Source: Gaertneriomyces semiglobifer
Taxonomy: Eukaryota; Chytridiomycota; Chytridiomycetes; Spizellomycetales; Spizellomycetaceae
Reading direction: 5' to 3'
Length of the DNA: 64,000 nucleotides
NCBI GenBank assembly: GCA_025558075.1
Contig: JAHLKF010000013.1
Location: 62,001 to 126,000, forward strand
Under the pieces are notes generated by a model. It made no database searches. It was not told where the DNA came from and saw nothing but the letters and a program-made list of their open reading frames with translations. Position numbers and translations under genes: made by a program. Of the stretch, positions 34,999 through 46,492 are shown piece by piece; positions within the stretch are counted from its first letter, which is position 1, and each line of letters starts with the position of its first letter.

Positions 34999-35430
34999 GC
35001 CTGGTTTGCTCCTGAAAATTCTTGCCGGTGTGGATTCGATTCGTTTGTTTGAATTTTTGGACAGTCGAAAACGCGAAGAGCCACGAACAAGCGCTCATCT
35101 TTCGCTTTGACGACGCAAATCGGACCGGCGCTCGAACGAAGTTGGTATTGCGAAATAGCTAGTTCCAGTTCTTGTTCCCTCATCTACCCACCTCCTGAGG
35201 AAGCTGCTTGGTGTGTGTATGTATCAACTTGATCCGTTAGAAACAGGTGTGACAAGAGCAGGGAAACGACATCATTCCAAACTATCTGCACTCGAATGAG
35301 ACTTCCCTGTTTACTACAAAGACGGCAGCGAGTAATCACAGATAAGGATTGAGCTCCTAACAGAACAGCAGGAGTGATTACCGAATCTGAGAAGTCAATA
35401 CCCGACCGCTGGAGAGGGAGTCTCAACGCT
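34999..35430. other. Divergent promoter region
   Basis: 432 nt between the starts of RAD4 and the Crz1-like gene. A minus frame with an ATG at 35183 runs into RAD4 in another phase; it has no family resemblance and I do not call it. Confidence 0.4.
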
Positions 35431-36463
35431 ATGTCCACTGCAACACCAGCCCTAGCGCAATGTCGCCCAAATGCACAATCAGGAAACCGGAAGAAGCATG
35501 TGAACGAGGATTCAAAACGAATTCAGTTCACCGTCTTTGACGGAAATGTTTCGAGAGTCGTGTACATGGACGAACTATACTCCGACGACGACGCAGGTGA
35601 TGCGCAAGATGCGATGTCGACTGTCAGCACAAGTACAAGTACCAGTACATCCACACTCGCTGAGCTGGCAGACTCGTCGAACCAACAGCTGCCAGCGACA
35701 TCACCACCCATATCTGTCCCTTTAGATTACCCACTCTCTTACACGCCATCTGCCACCGAACCCTCAACGTCCGTTCCGCTGCAGGCATCACTGATGCCAT
35801 CCATGCCCCCAATACCACAACTCTCATCCACACTTCTTAATGGTCTCCTGCTCCCATTACCCTATCCATCTCACACCTCCACATCTGTTCCGCCAAACCC
35901 AAGCGCATCTGAAGGCACAACTTGTCCCCCGCTAGCTCTCACAACATCAACGTCCCCGTTGTCTCCAGCTACTGACTCTTCAGACCCCAAACCAATGAAG
36001 TATATGTGTCAAACCTGCAAACGAATCTTTACCCGTCTCTACAACCTTAAATCACACATTCGATCGCATCAAGGGTTGAGGCCGTACAAGTGTAAAATTT
36101 GTGATGCGTCGTTCACAAGAAACCATGATCTGAATAGGTGAGTGAGTTTTGGCTGGAGTTGTCGTGAGCGCACTATATATTTATTATCTTCAAGACATGA
36201 ACGCACTCATGTAGATCTGAAACCGTTCAATTGCGATGTTTGTGGGAAATCATTTTCAAGAAAGGTAAGAATCAGTTCCCAGCAGTGTCGATTACGTCTT
36301 GTTCCTGCATTGTTCGACTTGCTGACAGTATGATTGTGATATTCGTTCTTTGAAGGACGCATTAAGACGGCATCAACGTCAACAAACAGCCGGGAAAGCA
36401 GTGTGTACACCGATAAAGACGCCGTCTGCTTCATCCGAGATATCCACGGAAGCTGAACAGTAG
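35431..36463 (+). CDS. Crz1-like C2H2 zinc-finger transcription factor
   Basis: Exons 35431-36137, 36195-36264 and 36356-36463 give 294 aa. A Ser/Thr/Pro-rich N-terminus, with a run of alternating Ser and Thr near residue 70, precedes three fingers. Finger 1 is YMCQTCKRIFTRLYNLKSHIRSH. Finger 2 is YKCKICDASFTRNHDLNRHERTH, split by an intron in its recognition helix. Finger 3 is FNCDVCGKSFSRKDALRRH and lacks the second His at normal spacing, with a Cys further on. The YNLKSH, NHDLNRHE and GKSFSRKDALRRH pattern is that of calcineurin-responsive Crz1 factors. A PPISVP sequence might serve as a weak calcineurin docking site; that is speculative. A second acceptor at 36328 would insert nine residues into finger 3. 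Confidence 0.82.
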
Positions 36464-36626
36464 CCGTATCCCACACATGCAGTGCGCACTACGTTGTACA
36501 ATTATTGTTCTTTTTGTCCAAGTCAGAGGTGGTAGCGGTAGCCACCGCCCTCAATGAAATACCCGTTCTACTCTGTAAGCCAGTCATACTTGACGATTCA
36601 ATAATTTATGTAGAATAGTGATATGG

Positions 36627-38656
36627 TTACAGGCTGAAACAAGACCCTTCCCCGCCATGCCCATCATAAACCTGAAAAACTCCTACAGTCTTGGCATAGA
36701 CTGCCAATGCGCCCGCAGAGCCCTCCTTGAATTTTTTGACTTCGCTCTCAAATAACTGTTTGAACGGTTCATTTCCATCAATACGAATTTCTCAACAAAG
36801 TCGCCAACGACGAAAAACTCACCGTTCCGTATGAATGATCCAAAAAGTCCTCTAAATCGTATATGGGCTGTTTGGCAATCGGCTCCTCGAAAACCCTGGC
36901 TAACCCAGAAATGGTGTGATGGTAATGATTCTTCAATGTCATAATTTCCCACAGCGAGCTTTCCATGGCCCGGCATTTGGAGAGGTCGGATTGACTCATG
37001 TCATATGGGTCCGAGTCAATCGTCATGGGAGTAGTAGGGTCGGTTTCACGATGGATAAGGCATAAACAGGCAGAATGCTTTTTCAGTAGGTTGTAAATGA
37101 AGGGAATAAGCGCAATGATGGCGGGCGGAGGGGCGGATAGACAAAGTCGTGCCATCCGTTTGAGGAATGCTGCGACAATGTAGGACGGGAGGCGGCTGTT
37201 CAAATATAACACGCAGCGTTAGAAGATAGATCCAATCGCGCGTTGCCAGTAGAAGGCCCTTACTTTGATGATAAGAACAGGTCAACCAAACGCAAGAACC
37301 GTGATCGGTATTTGAGATGCAACAGGTTCTTATCGAAGAGTGCGTAGAGCTTGGTGTAGAAATCCGGATAGTCCCTAAAGAGAGTGCCGAAAACACATGC
37401 CCATAAGTATAACGTGATTCTAAATCAATACCTCCGCAGAACGTACAGGTTGTACTCGGTGATCAGCGTGAACAGTCCATTCAATGCCAACATGCTAATG
37501 GCTCCCCCTTGTTCATATGAATCCACCAAGTAGTCGATCAACAGTGTGGGCTTGAGCATATATGGGATAATGCGCTTATGCAAGGACTGCAGCACCGATT
37601 TGTGCTGTTCCAGAGAGAGAGGATGTCGCAGAAGTGCTAACCAGCAGTCGCTAAAAACACGACGCTGTTCCTTGAATGAACCAATGGTTTCTTTGGCGGA
37701 AGGGCTAGTGGTATGGTACAAGAGCTGTAGTTGGTTAGGTTCTTCATTCGTGTCATCCTCAGATTCGGCGTCCCAGATGCTAGTGAGCTGCTCTTCTGAT
37801 AATGGGTCGCTGATGCGAGAAAGTATCCGGTACGCAGCAGCGATAATAATATCCTGATTTTGTAATGTCGTCTTTGCCCGTTTCGCTGCATTCCCTTTTT
37901 TCCCACCTTCGATGGTACCCGACAAGATTTTTGCCAAATCTTTATAAAAGTAAAACCGGGCGTCGGCATACTGATCCACCGTACTCGTCACCTTCTCAAT
38001 CAACTCGGTTGTGGCTTGATCACTCGTGACCAACTTCTCCACGATGCGGCTGTACAGGTCATTATGGAATTGACTGATAACATGGCTCTCATCTTTGACA
38101 ATAGATATCAATGCATCAAAGGCAGCAATCTGCATAGTAACGTTGGGAGTGGAGAGGTATGAAAGCGCAAGTTGTACGTAGATGGATCGATTTTCTCGCA
38201 GCCAGGTAGCGACCTTGGATTTCGCATCGGTAGGCGGTCCAACAGTGGAGTTCGTAGATAAGGCAGCTTTCCGTTTCGTAAGATCGCCACGTTGAAGAAG
38301 ATGGGTGTAGATCACTCCCATGGCTTTGAAAGCCGCAAAGGCCGTTTCTTCATGCTCACTCTGTAACTATGCCGGTGAGCCTTGCGGCACACACAACAGG
38401 AATAGCACCGCTTCAAACACGCACCTCACACAGTCGCAGGAGTGTGACAATATTATTCAGTTTGCCTTTTGATTCAAGGCATTCTTTGGCGAGGGCGCGG
38501 ATATCCGCAGGCGTCAGCGAGGGTGTGGGAGCTGCCTGGAAGCGGTCAAGTATGAGCACGCAAGCATCGTTATCTCATAGCTTATTTGGAGCCTACCTTA
38601 GCAGTCCTTCCACTACTACTGTGCTTTCTCTTCTTTGAAGTCGTCGTCCCTGCCAT
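36627..38656 (-). CDS. NOC4: Nucleolar complex protein 4
   Basis: Partner of Nop14 in nuclear maturation and export of 40S pre-ribosomes. Six exons: 38656-38597, 38535-38425, 38360-37447, 37374-37264, 37195-36823 and 36755-36627; introns are 61-72 nt. The product is 565 aa, near the yeast 552. The N-terminus is basic (SKKRKHSSSGR). The CBF/Mak21-type core includes FSDCWLALLRHPLSLEQHKSVLQ, IPYMLKPTLLIDYLVDSYEQ, GAISMLALNGLFTLI, YPDFYTKLYALFDKN and SRLPSYIVAAFLKRMARLCL. The C-terminal LEDFLDHSY...LFESEVKKF block is typical. The last 30 residues are unlike relatives, so the stop could lie elsewhere if another intron exists. The first exon encodes only 20 residues. Confidence 0.9.
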
Positions 38657-39278
38657 ACCTTGCTTTGCCTTTCTGCTATGCCCGGTTGATTGTCACAAAT
38701 CGTTCTCAAAATGTTCGCCAAAAACAAGCATACAAAAACCCTAACACCAAAGACCGCGTCGCGCAACACTGAATTGAAAGTGTGAACAGTTGTGACAGTT
38801 GAACAGTAACCATTTAACAGCTAAGAGGAACTGGAAGTGTGAGCTTATGATATAAGGGTGAGGATGTGTTGAAATGGAACCAACGGTGTGATCAAGTAGG
38901 AGCAGATGGGCAAAGAACCATTATGATTGGAACGATCAGACGGAGTCACAGCGTGTGCTTTGAGAATTCCACTGGAATTCCATTATTCTTTGACGAAACG
39001 TTGCTACACCAGTACATGAACTCTCTTCTAAGCTTCTAATGGCGCCGACAAGTACAATAATGGCAAGTTCTGTAAATCGTCAGAATATCTCCTTGTGAGC
39101 CGGTCCCGTGATCGTTGTGAGCCGTCCGGCCTCTATAACCTCGGTAACGAATAGCATGGACGGCTGACTATGCATCTCATCGAACATTGGGTGATGGGAT
39201 TCTGTGAGAAATCATCGTCGTCCATGTGGTATCCCGAACTCCCTATATCCTTAGCATCGTTGATATACATGGCAATTC
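38657..39278. other. Intergenic, no supported gene
   Basis: 622 nt between the start of NOC4 and the end of the Nce101-like gene, with no open frame of note. A repeated GGAATTCCA-type palindromic pair lies near 38966-38983; I cannot assign it a role. Confidence 0.45.
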
Positions 39279-39497
39279 TCATATCTTGTCCTCCATCAGC
39301 ACATCATCATTCTCTTTCTTAACAGGTTTCATCCGCTGAACCTTGTTCTTCACTAGAGTCCACAGCTGTTCGTCCTGTGGAATCTTCGATTCTCGTTCGT
39401 GTAGAAGGTACCCCGCCAGGCCGATGCCAATGAACAAAGCTCGGTCGAGAGCGGGGGAGATGACAGATGTGTAGCGGACGAGACGGGGGGCAGACAT
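39279..39497 (-). CDS. Nce101-like small membrane protein
   Basis: 72 aa from the ATG at 39497. One hydrophobic segment (LDRALFIGIGLAGYLLHE) follows a short N-terminus, then a basic tail. The layout S-x-x-LD-x-x-x-x-IGIGLAGYLLHER and the following short QLWTLVKNKV match the fungal Nce101 family, linked in yeast to non-classical protein export. Lengths are similar (yeast 53 aa). The frame is open further upstream without an ATG closer to the family start. It shares a 189-bp head-to-head promoter with PET100. Confidence 0.65.
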   Translation of the reverse strand: MSAPRLVRYTSVISPALDRALFIGIGLAGYLLHERESKIPQDEQLWTLVKNKVQRMKPVKKENDDVLMEDKI

Positions 39498-39686
39498 CGC
39501 TGTCGTTTTATTGGATGGGTAATTGTGAGGAATGAGCCGGTGGTTGTGCACTTTGCAAAAGGTTTGTCTGCGATGTGTTTTGTTTTGAATTTTGAAGGAA
39601 ATGCGTCCGCGGAGTTTCCACTTTTTGCAGACGATCGACTTCAAATTCACAAAGGCCTGCACGTAGGATAAATATATCAGACCACA

Positions 39687-40224
39687 ATGCCGCTACCAAG
39701 AAACTTCCTCCGAACGGAGATGCTCAAGGTATCTTCAGCGCCCACTTGGTCCGTCCTCATGAGCGATGCAGCCTAACTTGTACCATTTTGGGAACAGTTT
39801 GGGGTATATATCATGTTCCCCATCGCAGCACTGTACGTATACAACCGACCAGATATACAAGAAATGCTGGGCAGCGATCATGTATGTGTAGGCTTACAGT
39901 GAGATGTGGTGAGAACGAGGGCTGTTAAGCTGACGCATGAGTAGTTGCAGACAGTCGAGTCATTCAAGATTCGAGAGGATCAGCTCATGGTATGTGAACC
40001 CCATTTCATGATGCTATTTTGTGTCCGCTCTGAACCTTTGCGAGTAGAAAGTGCCAAAGACGCTATCAGAAATTCGGGAAGAGGTCAGTTCATTCACCGC
40101 GCTCGCTTGGTCTAAACCATTACGTTCCAAATACCAATCCGCATGTATTCGACGATTCTAGAAAGCAAAACTCCGCCAGCAACGGCTAGAAGCGCAACAA
40201 GGACTGGAAGCGTCATCGACGTGA
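39687..40224 (+). CDS. PET100: Cytochrome c oxidase assembly factor Pet100
   Basis: Inner-membrane chaperone for complex IV assembly. Five tiny exons (39687-39728, 39798-39881, 39951-39989, 40048-40083, 40162-40224) give 87 aa. Every exon is a multiple of three and every intron is phase 0. The family pattern is clear: NFLRTEMLKFGVYIMFPIAA with one membrane segment, then YNRPD and a charged helical tail rich in Lys, Arg, Glu and Gln. The tail resembles the human KERLRKRREEK region. No single open frame exceeds 60 codons, so ORF-based annotation would miss it. Confidence 0.82.
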
Positions 40225-40504
40225 GGCAGACAATATATCGTGGCGTCGAAGGACGAGGGCATGTATCCCGGCCGGCCGTGGCGTATTGATCATGGGATGG
40301 TATTGCTTGCTGAGAGCAGTTGCATCAGTCTTATTAGAGTTGCAATGGGGTGTAGCCGCCGAGAAAAGCGAGCCTACACCGAAGATCAGTCGACTCGCAT
40401 TCTGAAGCTGGTGACTTGAGAAGCCCGTAACAGTCTTTATGTATATGTGTATATGCGTAGTGATCCGTTCTAACACTGTGCATCTATAAACCCACTACCA
40501 GCCC

Positions 40505-41419
40505 TTACTGTCGATGTTCAACCAGCCATGCTTCCCGCTCCCGTTTCAGTACCTCATACACACTCATGGACAACGTCACAGTCGGCAGCACCCACAACAC
40601 TCTGGCAACCAGTCCCTTTCCAAAAGCACGCCAGCGTCCCTCGTTTTTCCACATATCTTGAACCACAGCGACAGCACTGTTCGATCGCCCTGCCTGCACG
40701 CGGGTTTTGACAATATCCACTGCATTACTAACCGCCGCCGCGAGCGCACCAGCAGTCGCCGAGCAGAGCATATACGCATCAAACGGTAACGCAGTAGTCT
40801 CGGTGCCCCATGCCTTCGCCGCCCGAAGCTTTAGCCGTTCATACGCAATGAAATACGTCATGGTGTGCGGAACAAACACACCCAACCCCAGAAAGTAACC
40901 ACGGAAGAACCCACGAACGCCTTGTGTGCGATATATCTCCTTTGCTAAATGCCAGGTGTCATAACTCCCCGGTATCGCCTTCTTCTGCTGTACTTGGAGG
41001 GTGTTTTTCAAAACTTCCATGGGCGTCCACAGCATCCCACTGAGTATTTCCGCTGAACAGGACGCAACAGCGTGTACACGTATGTCATGTTCGTCCCCAA
41101 ATCCTGACCAGCGTGCTAGCCGTGCTTTTGCGTAATCGTAGGTGCCCAGGTAGATGGAAAGAGCGGGGACACTAAATACGAGTGCAACTGGCAGTCCTTT
41201 ATATAGCGCACGCGGGCCGCCTTCGTTCCGAATGGTGGATAGGAATGTGGAGTAGATTTGGCGAAGGGAAGGTTCGGCATGTGTCGTCGTTGATGGAGAA
41301 GCGAATTGGATGCGGGTTTTCAAGGTGTCAAGAGGATGCGAGACACATCGCGCTATGAAACCTGCTGTGGAGGAGAAGAGGATATGGGATGCCACACCCG
41401 ATGTGAGGACCGTCTCCAT
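40505..41419 (-). CDS. Mitochondrial carrier family (SLC25) transporter
   Basis: Single-exon 304-aa carrier with three tandem repeats of about 100 residues, each expected to give two membrane helices. Signature P-x-D/E-x-x-K/R motifs: HPLDTLKTRIQ in repeat 1 and TPMEVLKNTLQVQ in repeat 2. Repeat 3 reads SNAVDIVKTRVQAG, where the proline is replaced by Ala. Matching glycine-rich segments (YKGLPVALVF, FRGYFLGLGVF, GKGLVARVLWV) follow each. The start METVLTSG at 41419 begins immediately before helix 1, with no presequence. The substrate cannot be told from the sequence by eye. Confidence 0.88.
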   Translation of the reverse strand: METVLTSGVASHILFSSTAGFIARCVSHPLDTLKTRIQFASPSTTTHAEPSLRQIYSTFLSTIRNEGGPRALYKGLPVALVFSVPALSIYLGTYDYAKARLARWSGFGDEHDIRVHAVASCSAEILSGMLWTPMEVLKNTLQVQQKKAIPGSYDTWHLAKEIYRTQGVRGFFRGYFLGLGVFVPHTMTYFIAYERLKLRAAKAWGTETTALPFDAYMLCSATAGALAAAVSNAVDIVKTRVQAGRSNSAVAVVQDMWKNEGRWRAFGKGLVARVLWVLPTVTLSMSVYEVLKREREAWLVEHRQ

Positions 41420-42046
41420 TGTGTATATATGTATGTAGCGAAAGCCGAAAAGCACACAACCAAAGCAGCGATGAAGAACACGCGTGAAGCGATGACCTTC
41501 GAGTATATCAATCGATAACGATATTGTTATCACTAAAACAGAATACCCACACTGCAATTGCTATAAGTGTGAGATTTTACCCTACTGGTATTCTTGGAAG
41601 CCTCCAGTCCTTCTATGATAATATGATAGCTCAATGAATGGATCTGTGGTTCTGATCTGTCTCAACCAGAGGGCGGCAGCGACGCTTTGGAGTGGATCAA
41701 AAGGGCCCACGTAAGCGCAATCTAGACTGCAGTGCTGCAGCTGTATTTCAGGAATTCCAACACGACATGCGGCGATCAAAGGCCCATATCACGGGTAATG
41801 TCAGCCAGCATATCAAACCGACCGGCGCCTTCCATAGAAGAGGGTGAAGCGCGAGAATATGACCAGACCACTTGTGGAGGCGTATCCAATGAGGAGGTCG
41901 GGATGTGATGGGAGAGCGTGTGGAGGAGGATCTACGCCGCCCGTACACTGCTGCGAACAATAGTTATCTCAGGTAGTGATTACACTACTGGTAGAGCAGG
42001 AGAACGTACCGTGATGATGATTATGACCGTGTGTGAACTCAATGTG
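41420..42046. other. Region between carrier and MFS genes
   Basis: 627 nt holding the carrier promoter and the MFS 3' end. A GT...AG pair of about 68 nt at roughly 42015-41948 could be a 3' UTR intron. Minus frames at 41582-41960 lack an ATG and match nothing I know. Confidence 0.35.
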
Positions 42047-43602
42047 CTATCCAGTCTTTGCTCTCAATTTCGTCCATGCCATGATGATTCCGAGCCAACC
42101 CACACATATCAACGCAAACTGGCCCCAAACCAGTCCCTCATCGCCAATTTTCTCACTGGTAGTTCCCCAAATCGCCCCCAACAATCTCCCAGTATAGTTA
42201 GACAGTTGAACAGCCAGCGCGCCCTTATCTGCCACGCTTTCCGGAAGCACCTTCGACATTAAGGATAAAGTAATCGTGCTGGCCAGATTGAGGCCCCAGC
42301 ACACCAAGAACCAGGCAATACCGAAAGTCGCCAGGGTGACGTGTACACCATCGGAATTGGAAATAGACAGCAGAGCCGCGTGCACACTCACACCTACGAG
42401 TGCCAATACGATGCCCAGCATGAGTATCGTCCGATCCTGATATCTTCGCGCGTACATTGTCAAAGGAATCATGAGCACAAAAGATCCAAGCCCTATGAGC
42501 CCAATAAAGTTTCCAGCGTCCCAATGCGTGAAGCTGAACTGACGACCGCCGTAGATGGGTATGTTCGCTTCCCAAGAGCCCAACTCAAAGAACACGACAA
42601 ATGCCAAGTACGACATGAGGCCGCCCAGAAGTAAGGCGGCTCGGGTGGTATTCTTGTGGTGCTGCAAGGGCGTACGATTTCATGGTTAGGTTGCGCTTCA
42701 CAATAAGACGGGTAATGTTGTTGGGCACCGAATCTCTTCGCACCTTATGTATCTCAACTTTCACATCGCCTGCTGAGTCGCGCTCCGTCAACTCGCCCTC
42801 CTCCAGATTGATTTCCTCCCCTGCAGCTTTCGGTTCTTGCGACGGTACATCTTTAAACCATACTTTTACAGCTAACCAGTACCCGGTCCAAACACCCGCC
42901 ATCACCCATCCAGGCACAGTATACCCATTGAGAATTTTACTATTCCCCCCAATCCTCGCCATCTGGCCTCCGACCAGCGGTCCCACGACCATACCCAGCG
43001 TCTGGGCAGCCACCAACAATGCACTACACATTGTCCGCCGGCGTAGCCCCACTATGCGCGGGTCCGTGCAGTATCGCTTCACAGTCAGCCATCCTGTAAA
43101 GCCCACACCATTGACTATTCGACCGAAAAGAATGAGGTATCGTGATTGCGCTATGTCGGCAAGGGCGTATAAAGTGTGTCCAAGAATGAGTGTTACACAT
43201 GCGAGTGACAGCGCGGGGGTATAAGTGTCCCGGAGGAGAGGAGTTCGGGTGAGAGGTATTAAGCTGACGAACGAAGTAAGGGTGACGACACCGATGACAA
43301 GGCCACTGAATATCGCTCCGCCATTCAGTGATAGTGAATCTGTGAAGTGTACGTGAGCTCTAAATCATTCATCACACTTTGCTTGAAAGTAATGACGCAC
43401 AGTCCGTCACCGTAGGAATAATGATATAGAAGGAGACATTGAACAGAAAATTGGCGATGAGAATGATACTGAGTGACGCTTTCGGTGGCATACGGCTTTC
43501 CCGTAGCGCCTGGGCACTCTGAAAATCATGGCACCGTAGCCCGTGAGTAAGTATTCCAGTTTTACGGACTCTAGGCGCTTCTCGTACCTCTTCTGCGGTC
43601 AT
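42047..43602 (-). CDS. Major facilitator superfamily transporter, MFSD8/SPX-MFS-like
   Basis: Exons 43602-43401, 43339-42744 and 42661-42047 give 470 aa. About twelve hydrophobic helices are visible. The first reads LSIILIANFLFNVSFYIIIPTV, and the second follows GGAIFSGLVIGVVTL. The A-motif region includes LFGRIVNGVGFTGWLTVKRY, and helix 5 has GPLVGGQMARIGG. A hydrophilic central loop rich in Glu and Lys (about residues 215-265) separates the halves. The second half begins TTRAALLLGGLMSYLAFVVFFELG and contains GGRQFSFTHWDAGNF. The layout resembles lysosomal/vacuolar MFSD8 (CLN7) and SPX-MFS transporters; the SPX domain is absent. The second intron is inferred because the frame shifts otherwise. 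Confidence 0.82.
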
Positions 43603-45151
43603 GACTGCGCGTATACTTGACGCGGACGGTGGACGACTCGTACAGTCCGCATCCGCATTAGCGTGGTGCACTGCAAACTAGGTTCTTTTTTTCAGGAATC
43701 TTATTTATGCTCCGTCTTCCGTACTTGCCCAGGTCTCAACCCCACGTCTTGGTTGAAGCAGAATGCACCTCGTAATTTCATTCCCCACGGCCTGGTTTGT
43801 CGACATTTTTCATGTTCCGAATTCCAAATTCTGGGGGCGGCGTTCAAATTTACGCCACAAAAACAAGTCCGCGGACTCGGCTTCAAGCCTTTCCGAACCG
43901 TTCCATGGTTCCTTCAGCACCCGCCATTGCGATCAACATATTGCCCCTCTCATATCGGCGTTTATTCCATGTGAATCAAAGTTGGACTTGATTCGGGATT
44001 TGCGTATGGCTTGCTTGAACGAATTACGTGAAAGGGCCGTTTGAAGTATTACGCTGCGATCCGGAACTTCTTTTTCCGGGTACACACACAGGAGAAAGGA
44101 CGGCTGCATGGTTGTAAGTATCTAGCAGGGTAAGCACAACGTGATAACGTTGTGTGTGAACGTGGCCAACTGGTCCGCGCCAAAGCGACGTGCACAGGCT
44201 CGGAGGCGCTCCTGAGGACCATCGAATGAACTACCACATCGAGAGTATTTGACTATGTCTCAACGGTTCTTTGCTGCTGCTTCGTGAGCGCCAGAGAGGT
44301 GACCTCCACAGTCTGCCCTCAAGGTCATCAACGAGAGCAGCAGGAAGACCTTAGCCCAAAACGTTCGTGCAGATGACCAAGGCCTTGTATATACATATGC
44401 ATGTAGCGAATTGGACGGGCTGCTGCGTTCTACGGAAGCTCCTCCTTAGTGTACGCATACACGGAACGAACGACGTTGGAAAAGGCCCACACACGTTAGT
44501 ACGAATCTGCAGGTTGGTGTCGACGCAAGATGCCTAGATCACTGCATATTGAATCTTTAGCGGCTCATAGAGCGCAATGCAATCCACTAATAACCATCCA
44601 TATTCTTCGTCTGGATCCCCAGTCATAAATGAAGTTGCAAATCACTTCATGTGCAACCGTGATAGGAATATAGACCGCTCATGTCAAAAAGCGACCGAGG
44701 CCAGTACGCTCTACTTCAAGTTCTTGAGGACGATTGAATAGAATCGTTTCGCAGAGATACCGACGTTGTGCCGTCAGCAGAGTAGATCGATTCGATGTGG
44801 TTATAAAGTTATTGCGCCTCGGAATATTTCCGTACGTTGGTGACGTGAAAATCCAAAAATTCATACGTGGCATTTTGACAGACCCAATTCGTATCAAACT
44901 TTTTCATCACGTTTGATCGAGCATCTGGAACATCTCACATTAGGTTTTCTTCGAAAGCAGCAGCTAACCGGAGTCAGAACTAGGCTTAGACGAAGAACGA
45001 GAGGCGTATGCACGTTTGAATCAAAACATCTACTTGCCGACATCCGCGATCAGGAACCTCACCACGCAAGTACATACTCGATACTTTGCTGAATGGTGCT
45101 CACAAACATAGAAGATTGAGGATCGCAGTCGCATCGCACGGACGGCACGAG
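43603..45151. other. Long region without an assigned gene
   Basis: About 1.5 kb, the longest unassigned stretch besides 17.0-18.5 kb. A plus frame with a real ATG at 43763 (93 codons) ends in a charged helix-like tail (LDLIRDLRMACLNELRERAV), but nothing else supports it. Other frames start with TTG or GTG only. I see no tRNA or repeat. Confidence 0.3.
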
Positions 45152-46492
45152 ATGGTCACGCCAGCAGTTATCAGACATCGCCGATTTCTTCTACAGACGT
45201 CGCGTCAGCGCCAGAACTTGCACACTTCTAGCATTGGTCACTGGACATGGACGTGGAGGGCTCAAAGCACATCCAACGACCCGAGGACAGGCCTTCCTGC
45301 CCTTCTTGCAACGGCGGCAAATAGAAAGAATGGACGATCCATAACGATGTCCGCCAGCTCTTCCACAACCCCGTCGGTACCTGTTCCAGACGCGGCGACC
45401 AACCAGAGCCACAAGCAAAAGCACAAGCAAAAGTCAAAACAGTCCCAGAAACAGAAGTCTCGCGTATATACATACTTCCCACTGTCTATCTGTCTTGTGT
45501 GCGCGGGGTCCTTTCACCAAGGGATACGAGATGACACGACAGACGAACCGATGGAAGAAGGCGCAGCCAACGTTGAGTCATGTGAGGAGCGATCACTGGA
45601 ACTCACGCCGGTGATGCGAACGTGGATGCGACCGACATCGAAAGTTGCATTTTGTAATGGTCGACATGGAATGCAGGTATCCGTATCAAATGGAAGGCAG
45701 GCCACGCCCGCTTGTGGACATGGAAAATATGATGATGCTGATGGTCATGTGCAAATCTTGGAACAGTTGAAAACTGCATATCACTATGATACGCCACCGG
45801 TTTCGCGAAATATGGAGAGAACCGACAGCGAAACGGATGATGATGACGAGCTCACTGCTAATGACGTGGAGGCTGACGACTTTGCGACCGAGCACTTGTA
45901 CTACAAACCATCACCTTCCTTTGACATAGACCCACAGCCGGAACTGGAAGATGTTTTAATTGCACCTCTCTGCAGCCTTTTCCAGTCCATACACGTCTCT
46001 GCCGTTTCCCTATCTTCGGCACTTGTTGTCCTGATCTCCGAGTACCTGCTTCCTCCCTCTTCTACCTCCCTACCGGACTTTAGGCTCCCTCTCTCCTTCT
46101 CTTTGACATTGCAACCTTTCCGAAATGAACTCCAGTTTCTGTGGGAGTACGTGTCACTCTGTCTCGCCTCTAACACCGTTATCCCTCTGCCACTCCTCTT
46201 CCCTTCTGAAATGGAATATGATTCCGATGATGGAGTGATGGCTGTGGAACGCTTCTGGGTGGCAGTCGGGCGGTATTTGGCACCGTATGTGGTACGAGTT
46301 ATGCTCGGCATGAACGCTTTGGGAGTTGGGCGGTTGGTATGGAATGAGGAAACGAAATTACACGAGGAAATGAAGGTGGAGATGTTGGGGAGGATTAGTG
46401 AGGCTGAAAGAAACAGGATATGGCGTATCGGTGATAGTCAAATTGACTTGGATGATGCGGAATTTGATGAAGACGGCGTAGATGCATGGTGA
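45152..46492 (+). CDS. Unknown protein with acidic centre
   Basis: Open frame of about 446 aa from the first in-frame ATG at 45152; the frame itself opens upstream without ATG. The N-terminus (MVTPAVIRHRRFLLQTSRQRQ) is basic and lacks acidic residues, like a mitochondrial presequence. It is followed by Ser/Thr and a Lys/Gln repeat (KQKHKQKSKQSQKQKS). A cysteine-containing hydrophobic stretch after it may be a retained in-frame intron near 45463-45520. The C-terminal 170 residues look globular with helices (VLIAPLCSLFQSIHVSAVS, FLWEYVSLCLAS, RYLAPYVVRVMLGMNALG) and end in an acidic tail. No family is recognised. Confidence 0.5.
   Translation: MVTPAVIRHRRFLLQTSRQRQNLHTSSIGHWTWTWRAQSTSNDPRTGLPALLATAANRKNGRSITMSASSSTTPSVPVPDAATNQSHKQKHKQKSKQSQKQKSRVYTYFPLSICLVCAGSFHQGIRDDTTDEPMEEGAANVESCEERSLELTPVMRTWMRPTSKVAFCNGRHGMQVSVSNGRQATPACGHGKYDDADGHVQILEQLKTAYHYDTPPVSRNMERTDSETDDDDELTANDVEADDFATEHLYYKPSPSFDIDPQPELEDVLIAPLCSLFQSIHVSAVSLSSALVVLISEYLLPPSSTSLPDFRLPLSFSLTLQPFRNELQFLWEYVSLCLASNTVIPLPLLFPSEMEYDSDDGVMAVERFWVAVGRYLAPYVVRVMLGMNALGVGRLVWNEETKLHEEMKVEMLGRISEAERNRIWRIGDSQIDLDDAEFDEDGVDAW

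Noticed and set aside
34860..35183. 107-codon minus-strand frame overlapping the RAD4 start
   Set aside because: Out of phase with RAD4, whose own ATG and N-terminus are convincing; no family match.
42662..42743. Frameshift within the MFS transporter
   Set aside because: A GT...AG intron at these positions restores frame exactly, so this is splicing rather than a lesion.
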